DNA of 64,000 nucleotides from Rhodococcus opacus. Its GTDB lineage: Bacteria > Actinomycetota > Actinomycetes > Mycobacteriales > Mycobacteriaceae. Numbering within the stretch: position 1 is the stretch's first letter; each line of letters begins with the position of its first letter. This document shows, piece after piece, positions 25,306 through 33,801 of the stretch. The stretch is from positions 1 through 64,000 of the forward strand of contig NZ_JAAXPA010000003.1 in NCBI RefSeq assembly GCF_012396235.1. The letters are read 5' to 3'. The notes beneath the pieces were generated by a model. The model was not told the origin of the DNA. It searched no databases and worked only from the letters and a program-made list of their open reading frames with translations. The translations under genes and the position numbers were made by a program.

Positions 25306-26682
25306 ATGACGACGGTATCGCCCGCCATGGCTGCCACAGCTGAGATGATCAGCGCCCGACTCGAACGCCTGCCGATGAGCAGGTGGCACATCAAGGCCCG
25401 CGTCATCGTCGGCGCCGTCACGTTCTTCGACGGCTTCGACCAGCTGATGATCGCGTACTCTCTCCCCGTTCTCATCCCCAAGTGGGGCCTGACCCCCGGT
25501 GACATCGCCTGGGTGATCGCCATCGGCGGCATCGGCATGCTCGTCGGCGCCCTCGCCGGCGGCTGGTTCGCCGACCGCGTCGGCCGGCTCAACGTCATCA
25601 TTTTCTCGCTCGCGCTCTACGCCGTGATGAGCCTCGGCATGGCGTTCACCGACAGCCTGATGCTCTTCCTCGTCTTCCGATTCGTGCAGGGTATCGGCCT
25701 CGGCGCCGAGGTCCCGGTCGCGGCGAGCTACATCGGCGAGATCACCAAAGCCCACAAGCGCGGACGATTCGTGCTGCTCTACGAGGTGATCTTCCCGATC
25801 GGCCTCGTGATGTCCGCGATCGTGTCGGCGTGGGTGGTCCCGAACTTCGGCTACAAGATCCTGTTCGCGCTCGGCGCGCTGCCCGTCGTGCTCCTTCCGT
25901 TGCTGTGGAAGCTGCCCGAGTCGCCGCGCTGGCTCGCGTCCCGGGGCCGCTTCGAAGACGCGCACAATGCCATGACCCGCATCGAGAACGAGATCACCGA
26001 GAAGTACGGCAAGACGCTGCCGGCTCCGCAGCCGCTGCCCGCCGTCGCCGTCGACAACCGCCGCGGAACGTTCGCGGAGGCCTTCCGGGGCATCTACCTG
26101 CGTAGAACCCTCATGCTCGCGGCGATCTGGGGGTGCGCCTACTTCGTCAACTACGGCATCGCGTCGTGGCTGCCGACGCTGTACCGATCCGCATTCGACG
26201 TCAGCGTCGACACCGCCCTGCACTACAGCATCGTCACCAGCGTCGCCGGCCTGATCGGCTGCATCCTCGTCGCGTTCCTCATCGACAACCTCGGACGCCG
26301 CATCTGCATCACCGCGTCGATGGTCCTGTGCTCGTCGCTGCTGTTCCTGCTCGCCGCCTCCGGCGCCGACACCGCGACGAAGGTCCTGTTCTGGTCGGCC
26401 GGATCCGCGCTGTTCGTCTTCGCCGTCAACATGGCGCTCTACGTCTACACCGCGGAGCTGTACCCGACCCGGATGCGAGCCATCGGCTGCGCGATCGGCG
26501 GAGCGAGCGGACGCCTGGGCATCATCGTCGGCCCCCTCGCCGTCGGCGCCATCCTCGACGGGGGCGGCACACTCACCGTCGTCTTCGGAATGTTCGCCGC
26601 GGTCGCCATGATCGGTGCCCTCGTGGTCGGCTTCTTCGCCGTCGAAACCCGCGAAAAGACCCTCGAGGAGATCTCCCAGTGA
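25306..26682 (+). CDS. MFS transporter (aromatic acid/metabolite:H+ symporter-like)
   Basis: This 458-residue 12-helix transporter has GAVTFFDGFDQLMIAYSLPV in the first helix, the loop motif GGWFADRVGRLN, and RFVQGIGLGAEVPVAASYIGE. The pattern belongs to the sugar-porter/AAHS-like group that takes up aromatic or heterocyclic acids. ATG 25306 is favoured over 25300 because CTGAGG sits at proper spacing. It shares an operon with the aldehyde dehydrogenase (GTGA overlap) and probably imports the substrate of the 25-41 kb catabolic island. Confidence 0.83.
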   Translation: MTTVSPAMAATAEMISARLERLPMSRWHIKARVIVGAVTFFDGFDQLMIAYSLPVLIPKWGLTPGDIAWVIAIGGIGMLVGALAGGWFADRVGRLNVIIFSLALYAVMSLGMAFTDSLMLFLVFRFVQGIGLGAEVPVAASYIGEITKAHKRGRFVLLYEVIFPIGLVMSAIVSAWVVPNFGYKILFALGALPVVLLPLLWKLPESPRWLASRGRFEDAHNAMTRIENEITEKYGKTLPAPQPLPAVAVDNRRGTFAEAFRGIYLRRTLMLAAIWGCAYFVNYGIASWLPTLYRSAFDVSVDTALHYSIVTSVAGLIGCILVAFLIDNLGRRICITASMVLCSSLLFLLAASGADTATKVLFWSAGSALFVFAVNMALYVYTAELYPTRMRAIGCAIGGASGRLGIIVGPLAVGAILDGGGTLTVVFGMFAAVAMIGALVVGFFAVETREKTLEEISQ

Positions 26683-28187
26683 CCATCCTCGACACCGCGC
26701 CACAGACACTGCCGTTCGTCCCGGTCGCCGACCGGATCCTCGTCGCCGGGCAGTGGCGGCAGGCGAACGGCCCCGCGTTCGCGGTCACGGACCCGTCGAA
26801 CGGCGAAACCCTGCAGGTGATCCACCAGGCCACCGCCGGCGACGCGGACGAGGCGGTCCGGAAGGGCCGCGCCGCCGCCGACGACCCGGCGTGGCGCGCG
26901 CTGCTTCCGCACCAGCGGGCGAAGTACCTGCATCGCATCGCCGACGCCATCGAGGCGAACACGTCGCGGCTCGCGCTGCTGCAGAGCTACAACACCGGCA
27001 AGACGGTGGCCGAGACCACGGCACTCGTCGGCAGCGCGGCGGGCACGTTCCGCTACTTCGCTGCCGTCCTCGAAACCGCGGACGACGACCTCACCACCCC
27101 GCGCGGCAACTTCCTCACGATGAGCGTTCTCGAGCCCATCGGCGTGGTCGGCGCCATCGCACCGTGGAACTCGCCGGTGGCCAGCGACGCGCAGAAGATC
27201 GCCCCCGCCCTGGCGGCAGGCAACGCCGTCGTCCTCAAGCCCGCCGAGTGGACGCCGCTGGTGTCGCTGGAACTGGCACGACTCATCGACCAGACCGGAT
27301 TGCCGAAGGGGCTGCTGTCGGTGCTGCCGGGCAAGGGCTCGGTGGTCGGCGACGCCATCGTCACCCACCCCGGCGTCGGGAAGGTGACGTTCACCGGCGG
27401 CACCAACACCGGACGGTCCATCGCCCACGCGGCGGCCGACAAGCTGATGCCCGTGTCGCTCGAACTCGGCGGCAAGTCGCCGACGATCGTGCTGGACGAC
27501 GCCGACCTCGACGCCGCCGTGAACGGCGTGATGTACGGGATCTTCTCGTCCACCGGGCAGAGCTGCATCGCCGGATCCCGGTTGTTCGTCGACCGCCGCA
27601 TCTACGACGAATTCCGCGAGAAGCTGGTGGCCAAGACGCAGCGACTGCGACTCGGGCCCGGCCGCGACCCCGACACCCAGGTCGGGCCGATGGTCCACCG
27701 CAAGCACCGCGACAGCGTCGCCGCATACGTCGACCTCGCTCGCGAAGAGGGCGGACGAGTGCTGTGCGGCGGGGCGATCCCCGACGACGAACGGCTCCGC
27801 GACGGCGCGTACTACCTGCCGACGATCATCGACGGGCTCCCCAACAATTCGCGCACCTGCCAGGAGGAGATCTTCGGACCCGTCCTCGTGGTCCTGCCGT
27901 TCGACGGCGACGCGGATCTGGTTGCACAGGCCAATGATTCGGTGTTCGGTCTGGCGTCGGGAATCTGGACGGGCGACTACCGCCGCGCCTGGAAACTCGC
28001 CCGCCGACTCCAGGCCGGCACCGTGTGGATCAACACCTACAAGCAGTTCAGCATCTCGACGCCGTTCGGTGGCGTCAAGGAGAGCGGACTCGGGGTGGAG
28101 AAGGGGCGCAGCGGTATCGCCGCCTACTCGCGGCAGAAGAGCATCTACTGGGGCCTCGACGAGGAACCCAATCCGTGGGCTGACTGA
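26679..28187 (+). CDS. Aldehyde dehydrogenase (NAD(P)+)
   Basis: This 502-residue aldehyde dehydrogenase has its catalytic residues in place: N164 in APWNSP, E262 in LELGGKSP and C296 in STGQSCIAGS. The C-terminal FGGVKESGLGVEKG is the oligomerisation segment of betaine/muconic-semialdehyde-type enzymes. GTG 26679 overlaps the transporter stop. The substrate is unknown. In a meta-cleavage context the family offers hydroxy- or aminomuconic semialdehyde dehydrogenases, which would suit the ring-cleavage enzyme encoded next. Confidence 0.88.
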   Translation: MTILDTAPQTLPFVPVADRILVAGQWRQANGPAFAVTDPSNGETLQVIHQATAGDADEAVRKGRAAADDPAWRALLPHQRAKYLHRIADAIEANTSRLALLQSYNTGKTVAETTALVGSAAGTFRYFAAVLETADDDLTTPRGNFLTMSVLEPIGVVGAIAPWNSPVASDAQKIAPALAAGNAVVLKPAEWTPLVSLELARLIDQTGLPKGLLSVLPGKGSVVGDAIVTHPGVGKVTFTGGTNTGRSIAHAAADKLMPVSLELGGKSPTIVLDDADLDAAVNGVMYGIFSSTGQSCIAGSRLFVDRRIYDEFREKLVAKTQRLRLGPGRDPDTQVGPMVHRKHRDSVAAYVDLAREEGGRVLCGGAIPDDERLRDGAYYLPTIIDGLPNNSRTCQEEIFGPVLVVLPFDGDADLVAQANDSVFGLASGIWTGDYRRAWKLARRLQAGTVWINTYKQFSISTPFGGVKESGLGVEKGRSGIAAYSRQKSIYWGLDEEPNPWAD

Positions 28188-28335
28188 GCGACCCGCTCGT
28201 GGGCTGACTGAAGCTTGCTCGCCGAATGTCACACGGGTTCCGTCTGACTGAACCGCTGTCACATCGGCCCACGGGGAAGTTGAAGTAGTAGGTCGTCCGG
28301 AAAGAAATTCCCGTCAGCTCTGTACGACCTATTAC
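28188..28335. other. Intergenic region with a 13-bp direct repeat
   Basis: GTGGGCTGACTGA occurs at about 28175-28187, where it encodes the end of the aldehyde dehydrogenase, and again at 28199-28211. GAGCG-N3-CGCTC between them could form a small hairpin. Nothing else is recognisable before the operator at 28336. Confidence 0.5.
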
Positions 28336-28362
28336 TTTAGCGCTAAGATATTGAGACCTAAG
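28336..28362. promoter_or_regulatory. Candidate MarR operator upstream of the ring-cleavage operon
   Basis: TTTAGCGCT, spacer AAGATATTG, and AGACCTAAG lie 17 bases before ATG 28379. The core TTAGCGCTAA is a perfect palindrome that also occurs upstream of ridA (41023-41032). The spacer matches that of the marR upstream site at 40512. The position over the likely core promoter suits repression. Confidence 0.65.
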
Positions 28363-28378
28363 CAACTGGAGGCATGCG

Positions 28379-29308
28379 ATGAACCAACCCATAGCCCGGC
28401 TGCGGTGCCTGCGCTCCGTCGAACTGCGCACACAGGCCAGCATCGAATCCACCGACTTCTACTCGGAGGTGTGGGGACTGCGCGTGGTCGAGCAGGGTAC
28501 GGACGGTGCCTGGCTGCGGGGAACCGGTGAGCACCACCACGCGCTGCAACTCACCCAGGCCGAGCGGAACGGCCTCGGCCGCATCACGTTCGCCGTCGCC
28601 ACGCCGGCCGAGGTCGACGAAGCCGCCCGCCGACTCGAACTCCGCGGCGTCCCGATCGTCAGCGGCCCAGGACCGGTCGACGATCTCGGCGGCGGCTACG
28701 GCGTCAGCCTGGTCGACCCCGAGGGCCGCGTCGTCGAACTGCTCGCCGACGCGCTGGCGGTCCCGAAGCTCGGCCGCGAGGACGCCGTCCCGGTGGGCGT
28801 CACGCACGTCGTCCTCAACACCGTCGACATCGACGCCGCGGTGACGTTCTACTGCGACGTCCTGGGCATGCGGGTCTCCGACTGGTCCGAGCACCAGATG
28901 GCGTTCCTGCGCTGCAACACCGACCATCACAGCATCGCGTTCAACCAGGCCGAGTGGACGTCGGTGAATCACGTCGCCTACGAGATGCCCACCGTCGACC
29001 ACTTCATGCGCGGCATCGGCCGGCTGCGTCACCACGGCACCGTGCCGCTGTGGGGTCCGGGCAAGCACGGCCCCGGCGACAACACGTTCTCCTACTTCGC
29101 CGACCCGGCAGGGCTGGTGTGCGAGTACACGTCCGGCATCGCACAGGTCGACGAGGACCGGTGGCTGTGCAAGGTCTGGCGCCGGGTTCCCGAACTCTCC
29201 GACCTGTGGGGCACCGCGGGCCCGCCGTCCAAGCAGGTCCGCGACCACATGGCCGGCATCCCCGACCCCGGAGCGTTCGAGCGGTTCGACCTCGGGCGGG
29301 CGTCGTGA
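28379..29308 (+). CDS. Type I extradiol (VOC-fold) ring-cleavage dioxygenase
   Basis: This 309-residue protein has two VOC domains, as in catechol 2,3-dioxygenases. The Fe(II)-binding triad is intact in the C-terminal domain: H143 in VTHVVLNT, H198 in VNHVAYEM and E249 in VCEYTSG. It should cleave a catechol-like ring next to the hydroxyls. The ribosome site ACTGGAGG precedes ATG 28379. It heads an operon reaching at least 36077, and its stop overlaps the start of the hydrolase expected to act on its product. Confidence 0.87.
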   Translation: MNQPIARLRCLRSVELRTQASIESTDFYSEVWGLRVVEQGTDGAWLRGTGEHHHALQLTQAERNGLGRITFAVATPAEVDEAARRLELRGVPIVSGPGPVDDLGGGYGVSLVDPEGRVVELLADALAVPKLGREDAVPVGVTHVVLNTVDIDAAVTFYCDVLGMRVSDWSEHQMAFLRCNTDHHSIAFNQAEWTSVNHVAYEMPTVDHFMRGIGRLRHHGTVPLWGPGKHGPGDNTFSYFADPAGLVCEYTSGIAQVDEDRWLCKVWRRVPELSDLWGTAGPPSKQVRDHMAGIPDPGAFERFDLGRAS

Positions 29309-30087
29309 CGCACGTCGTCGAATCCGGTTCCGGCCCCGCGCTGCTTATGCTGCACGGGATCGGTGGCAGCGCAGACAGTTTCGTTCCACAGTTCGACGAA
29401 CTGTCTTCGTCGCTGCGACTGCTGGCCTGGGACGCTCCCGGCTACGGCCGCAGCGAAGACCCGGGTCGTCCGTTCGACCTCGACGACTACGCCGACGCCG
29501 CTGCCGACGTGATCCGCGACCGTTGCGGTGACGCGGGAGCGCACGTCCTGGGAATGTCGTGGGGCGGCGTGATCGCCACCCGGCTGGCGCTGCGCCACCC
29601 CGGGCTCGTGCGGAGTCTGCTGCTCGGCAGTTCCACCGTCGGCTCGGGCGCGGACGGCGACGCCGCCGGCCGGATGCGCGCCCGGGCCGCGACGCTCGAG
29701 CAGGAAGGCGCGGAAGCCTTTGCTGCCGAACGGGCCCCGCGGCTGCTGTCCGGGACCGCCGGTGACGAACTGACCGCGAAGGCCACGGCGATCATGGCGT
29801 CGTCGATCCGGCTGCCCGGCTACGGGTACGCCGCCGAGTCGATGGCGGCCACCGATCACACGGCCGATCTGCCGAAGATCGACATCCCCACACTCGTCCT
29901 CGGCGGAGACGAGGACAGAGTGACCGGGGTTCCGGCGAGTCAGGTTCTCGCAGGCGTAATTCCGGGTGCCGTGTTCGTCACCATCCGGGGTGCCGGACAC
30001 CTCGCGAACCAGGAGCGGCCGGAGGCCTTCAACGCCTGGGTCGAATCCTTCATCCACATCACCGAACGCCTACGCAACCACCTCTAG
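29305..30087 (+). CDS. Alpha/beta hydrolase (meta-cleavage product hydrolase-like)
   Basis: This 260-residue hydrolase has the oxyanion motif HGIGGSADSF, nucleophile elbow GMSWGG, acid loop GGDEDRVTGV and catalytic His in GAGHLANQERP. All triad residues are present. GTG 29305 overlaps the dioxygenase stop (GTGA). The pairing with an extradiol dioxygenase is the usual arrangement for C-C hydrolysis of ring-cleavage products, but the lid sequence does not identify the substrate. Confidence 0.87.
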   Translation: MTHVVESGSGPALLMLHGIGGSADSFVPQFDELSSSLRLLAWDAPGYGRSEDPGRPFDLDDYADAAADVIRDRCGDAGAHVLGMSWGGVIATRLALRHPGLVRSLLLGSSTVGSGADGDAAGRMRARAATLEQEGAEAFAAERAPRLLSGTAGDELTAKATAIMASSIRLPGYGYAAESMAATDHTADLPKIDIPTLVLGGDEDRVTGVPASQVLAGVIPGAVFVTIRGAGHLANQERPEAFNAWVESFIHITERLRNHL

Positions 30088-30101
30088 AGAAGGAGCACGA
30101 C

Positions 30102-30608
30102 ATGACACTCGAATACGGCACCGCCGATCTGAAGGAATTCACCGACTCGCTGATCCTCACCCGTGGCTCCCGCCACGAGGACTGGGACACCCTGGGCTTC
30201 CAGGCCAAGGCCGGCGACCAGTTCAAGCGCGCGCAGATCCGCTACGTCGGCTCCGGCGCGACGGGTAACCACGAGAACGACAACCGCACCATCGTCTCGC
30301 GCGGATTCACGTTCTCCAACATGCTGCTTCCCCCCGGCGCCGAGGGCCCGGAGCACACCCACCACGACGCCGAGGAAGCCTTCTTCGTCCTCGAGGGCGA
30401 GGTGGAGGTCGGTGTTCACCGCGACGGCCAGGTCGAGAAGCGCACCCTCGGTTACCGCGACATGATCGTCGTCCCGGCCGGAGTTCCGCGCAGCCTGAAG
30501 AACAACGGCGACAAGGACGCTCTGTTCTGCGTCATCATCGGCGCGCAGAAGCCGCAGATCCCGACGTACCCCGAGACGTCGGCCATGCACGGCGTGACGC
30601 GGGACTGA
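30102..30608 (+). CDS. Cupin-domain protein
   Basis: This 168-residue single-cupin protein has motif 1 GPEHTHHDAEEAFFVLEGEV and motif 2 YRDMIVVPAGVPRSLKN. Together they supply the His/Glu metal ligands of a small cupin. It could be a dioxygenase, isomerase or decarboxylase-like enzyme acting on a ring-cleavage intermediate. The N-terminal ~50 residues form an extra region (TRGSRHEDWDTLGFQAKAGD). It lies 14 bases after the hydrolase, with the ribosome site AGAGAAGGAG. Confidence 0.85.
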   Translation: MTLEYGTADLKEFTDSLILTRGSRHEDWDTLGFQAKAGDQFKRAQIRYVGSGATGNHENDNRTIVSRGFTFSNMLLPPGAEGPEHTHHDAEEAFFVLEGEVEVGVHRDGQVEKRTLGYRDMIVVPAGVPRSLKNNGDKDALFCVIIGAQKPQIPTYPETSAMHGVTRD

Positions 30609-30610
30609 CC

Positions 30611-31360
30611 ATGAGTCTCGACGGCCGCAGCATTCTCGTCACCGGGGCGGGGCGGGGTCTCGGCCTCGCCCTGGCCCGCCGGCTCGGCGAGGACGGCGCC
30701 ACCCTGTGGCTTGCCGACATCCGCGAGGACTGGGGCGAGGACGCGGCGGCAAGCCTGCGCGCCGACGGCGTCAAGGCGCAGTTCGTCCGGGTCGATCTCC
30801 GCGACGCGGAGTCCGTCGACGCGATGGCGGCCACCGTCACCGCCGGCGGCCCGTTGTACGGCCTCGTCAACAACGCGGCCCTCGCGGACGGCGTGGGCGG
30901 CAAACCGATTCACGAACTCGACATCGACGAGTGGGACCGGGTGCTGGGCGTCAACCTGCGCGGCACGTTCCTCGTGAGCAGGGCGATCATTCCCTCCATC
31001 ATCGGGAACGGAGGCGGACGAGTCGTCACCATCGGCTCCGACGCCGCCCTGTACGGTTCGCCGCGTCTCGCGCACTACATCGCCTCCAAGGGTGGGGTGG
31101 CCGCGCTGACCCGCGCCATGTCCCGCGACCTCGGCCCGCACGGCATCACCGTCAACACCGTCTCGCCCGGTCTGACCGAAAGCGAATCGGCGCAGAAGGT
31201 TCCGGAGCATCGGCACGAGCTGTACCGCCTCAACCGCGCGCTCGAGCGGCCACAGCAGCCGTCGGATCTCGTCGGCGCCGTCGCGTTCCTGATGGGGCCC
31301 GAGGCGTCGTACATCACCGGCCAGCAACTCGTCGTCAACGGCGGATTCGTCCTGCACTAG
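30611..31360 (+). CDS. Short-chain dehydrogenase/reductase (SDR)
   Basis: This 249-residue classical SDR has TGAGRGLGLALARRLGEDGA, NNAALADG, Ser in TIGSDAALYGS and the YIASKGG active-site motif. Asp in LADIRED at the end of beta-2 favours NAD+. It starts 2 bases after the cupin stop and is followed 16 bases later by a second, divergent SDR. The two may act on different stereochemistry or on successive hydroxyls of the same intermediate. Confidence 0.87.
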   Translation: MSLDGRSILVTGAGRGLGLALARRLGEDGATLWLADIREDWGEDAAASLRADGVKAQFVRVDLRDAESVDAMAATVTAGGPLYGLVNNAALADGVGGKPIHELDIDEWDRVLGVNLRGTFLVSRAIIPSIIGNGGGRVVTIGSDAALYGSPRLAHYIASKGGVAALTRAMSRDLGPHGITVNTVSPGLTESESAQKVPEHRHELYRLNRALERPQQPSDLVGAVAFLMGPEASYITGQQLVVNGGFVLH

Positions 31361-31376
31361 AGAAGGGGACCACGTC

Positions 31377-32159
31377 GTGGACCTGCAACTGAAAGACCGC
31401 ACCCACCTGGTGACCGGCGGAAGCTCGGGAGTCGGGCTCGCCACCGTCGCGATGCTGCTCGAGGAGGGCGCCAACGTCGTCACCTGCGCGCGCGACCGCG
31501 ACCGGCTCGACTCCGTCATCGCACCGCTGCCCGGCAGCGACCGCGTCCTCACCGCGTCCTGCGACGTCCGGGACCCGGCCGCGGTCGCCGCGTTGGTCGA
31601 CGCCGGTGTCGCCCGATTCGGCGGCCTCGACGGTCTGGTCAACAACGCAGGCAAGTCCCGCATGGTCCCGCGCGGCGAGGCGACCCTCGACGACTGGCGC
31701 GACGAACTCGACCTCAAGTTCTCCAGCGTCCTCAACACCGTCGAGGCAGCCCTGCCACTGTTGCGCAAGTCCGGCGCCGCGTCCATCGTCAACATCTCGG
31801 CGGTGCTCGCACGTCAGCCCGAGCCGCGGTTGGTCACCACCAGCGCCGCCCGGGCCGGGCTGCTGAACCTCAGCAAGTCGCTGTCGCTCGAACTCGCCGC
31901 CGACGGCATCCGCGTCAACTCGGTGTCGCTCGGACTGGTCGACACCGGCCAGTGGCGGCGCCGTTACGAGGAATCCGGCACCGACGCCACATTCGCCGAA
32001 TGGGAGGCGGAGATCGCCCAGGACCGCGGCATCGGCCTCGGCCGGTTCGGCCGCGCCGACGAGGTGGCCACCATGATCGTGACCCTGCTGTCCCCCCGCT
32101 CGTCCTACGTGACGGGCACCAGCCTCGACGTCTGCGGAGGCGTCGCGCGCTATGTCTGA
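31377..32159 (+). CDS. Short-chain dehydrogenase/reductase (SDR), variant active site
   Basis: This 260-residue SDR has TGGSSGVGLATVAMLLEEGA and NNAGKS, but the expected YxxxK reads TTSAARAGLLNLSKS. Tyr of the Ser-Tyr-Lys triad is replaced by Ser/Ala and the Lys by Arg. It may be a non-classical or inactive member. It begins with GTG 31377 after GAGAAGGGGACCAC. It lies between the first SDR and the thiamine-diphosphate enzyme, with its end overlapping an unlikely upstream start of the latter. Confidence 0.82.
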   Translation: MDLQLKDRTHLVTGGSSGVGLATVAMLLEEGANVVTCARDRDRLDSVIAPLPGSDRVLTASCDVRDPAAVAALVDAGVARFGGLDGLVNNAGKSRMVPRGEATLDDWRDELDLKFSSVLNTVEAALPLLRKSGAASIVNISAVLARQPEPRLVTTSAARAGLLNLSKSLSLELAADGIRVNSVSLGLVDTGQWRRRYEESGTDATFAEWEAEIAQDRGIGLGRFGRADEVATMIVTLLSPRSSYVTGTSLDVCGGVARYV

Positions 32160-32169
32160 GAGGAACACC

Positions 32170-33801
32170 ATGTCTGTGGGTAATGGGGGCGACCTGCTCG
32201 TCCAGGTGCTGCGCGAGGCCGGTGTCGACACCGTCTTCGGCATCGTGAGCGTCCACAACCAGCCCCTGGTGCAGGCGGTCAGCACGCACCTGCGGTTCGT
32301 GCCGGTCCGGCACGAGGCCACCGCGGTCAGCGCGGCGGACGGGTACGCCCGGGCCACCGGCGGTCTCGGTTGCGCTCTCACGAGCACCGGCACCGGTGCC
32401 GGCAACGCGGCCGGCTCGCTGATCGAATCGCTCAGTGCCGGAACGTCGGTGCTGCACGTGACGGGCAACGTCGAGAGCCGGTACCTCGGCTCGGGTCGCG
32501 GATTCATCCACGAGACCAAGGATCAGCTGGGGATGCTGACGGCGACGTCGAAGCATGCCGCCACCATCCTCGACACCGACAGCGCCGGAAAGGTGTTGCG
32601 GGAAGGCGTCGCCGCCGCGCTCGCCGCGCCCGGCGGACCGTCGAGCATCGAATGGCCGATCGACCTCCAGTACGCGGAGCACGTCATCGACGTCGTCGAG
32701 CCGGTGGCGGAGTCGCCGCGCACGCCGGACGTCGACGAGCTGGCCGTCGCCTTCGCCCTGCTGCAGTCGGCGAAACGCCCGGTGATCTGGGCGGGCGGCG
32801 GTGTCGCCACGGCCGGTGCCGAGCTGACCGAACTGGTGCAGCAATGGGGAGTCCCGTTGCTCACCAGCAACTCCGGGCGCGGCGCCGTGCCCGAGGACCA
32901 CCCGCTGTGCATCGGCAACTACGGCAACACCCCCGCGGGGCGCGAGCTCCTCCGGGACGCCGACCTGCTGCTGTCGCTGGGCACCCATTTCCGGTCCAAC
33001 GAGACCGGCGACTACTCCATGCCCGTCCCCGCCGTGCACGTGCAGGTGGACATCGATGCGGCCGCGGTCGGACGCGTCTACCCGGCGCAGGCCGGGGTCA
33101 CCGCCGACATCGCGACGTTCCTCCGGCAGCTGTCGGGCCTGGCGCCCGTCGACGCCGCCTGGACCGAACGTGCCCGCGCCACCCGCGAACTCGTCCGCAG
33201 CAAGCAGCGCGCCGGACTCGGCGATCACGCCGTGCTGTGCGACGCCGTGCGTGCCGCGTTCCCGCAGGATTCCGTGATCGCCCGCGACGTCACCATCGCG
33301 TCGAGTTCCTGGGGCAACCGGCTGCTGCCGATGTTCGACCCCAAGTCCAACGTCTTCCCCCGCGGCGGCGGCATCGGGCAGGGCCTGGGCATGGCCATCG
33401 GTTCCGCACTGGCCGACGAGACGCGTCCCACCCTGGCCCTCGTCGGCGACGGCGGCCTGGCCGTCCACTTCGGCGAGATCCTGACCATGGCGCAGGAGAA
33501 GCCGTGGCTGGTGCTGCTCGTGTTCAACGACGGCGGCTACGGTGTGCTGCGCAACATGCAGAAGGGCGGCGGCGAAGACACCTACGCCGTCGACCTCGTC
33601 ACCCCCGACTTCCCGTTGCTGGCGCAGTCCATCGGTGTGCCGTACCTGCGGATCGGTGGCGCCGCCGAGGCCCACGAGGTGCTCGCCGACGCCGTGTCGC
33701 GGCAGGCGCCGGTGATCGTCGAGGTCGATCTCGCCGCCTACGGCGACATGCCGGCACCGTTCACGCCGCCCGTCACGGTCCCCGGAAAGGCTGCACAGTG
33801 A
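32170..33801 (+). CDS. Thiamine diphosphate-dependent enzyme (acetolactate synthase/decarboxylase-like)
   Basis: This 543-residue enzyme has the three-domain ThDP layout. The catalytic Glu is E49 in VRHEATAVSAADGYARATGG. A central nucleotide-binding-like domain follows (RPVIWAGGGVATAGAEL). The metal/ThDP motif is GDGGLAVHFGEILTM through FNDGGYG. Members cleave or form C-C bonds next to keto groups, including decarboxylases and 1,2-dione hydrolases. ATG 32170 has GAGAGGAAC upstream and is preferred to ATG 32152. In this operon it would process a keto intermediate after ring opening. Confidence 0.87.
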   Translation: MSVGNGGDLLVQVLREAGVDTVFGIVSVHNQPLVQAVSTHLRFVPVRHEATAVSAADGYARATGGLGCALTSTGTGAGNAAGSLIESLSAGTSVLHVTGNVESRYLGSGRGFIHETKDQLGMLTATSKHAATILDTDSAGKVLREGVAAALAAPGGPSSIEWPIDLQYAEHVIDVVEPVAESPRTPDVDELAVAFALLQSAKRPVIWAGGGVATAGAELTELVQQWGVPLLTSNSGRGAVPEDHPLCIGNYGNTPAGRELLRDADLLLSLGTHFRSNETGDYSMPVPAVHVQVDIDAAAVGRVYPAQAGVTADIATFLRQLSGLAPVDAAWTERARATRELVRSKQRAGLGDHAVLCDAVRAAFPQDSVIARDVTIASSSWGNRLLPMFDPKSNVFPRGGGIGQGLGMAIGSALADETRPTLALVGDGGLAVHFGEILTMAQEKPWLVLLVFNDGGYGVLRNMQKGGGEDTYAVDLVTPDFPLLAQSIGVPYLRIGGAAEAHEVLADAVSRQAPVIVEVDLAAYGDMPAPFTPPVTVPGKAAQ

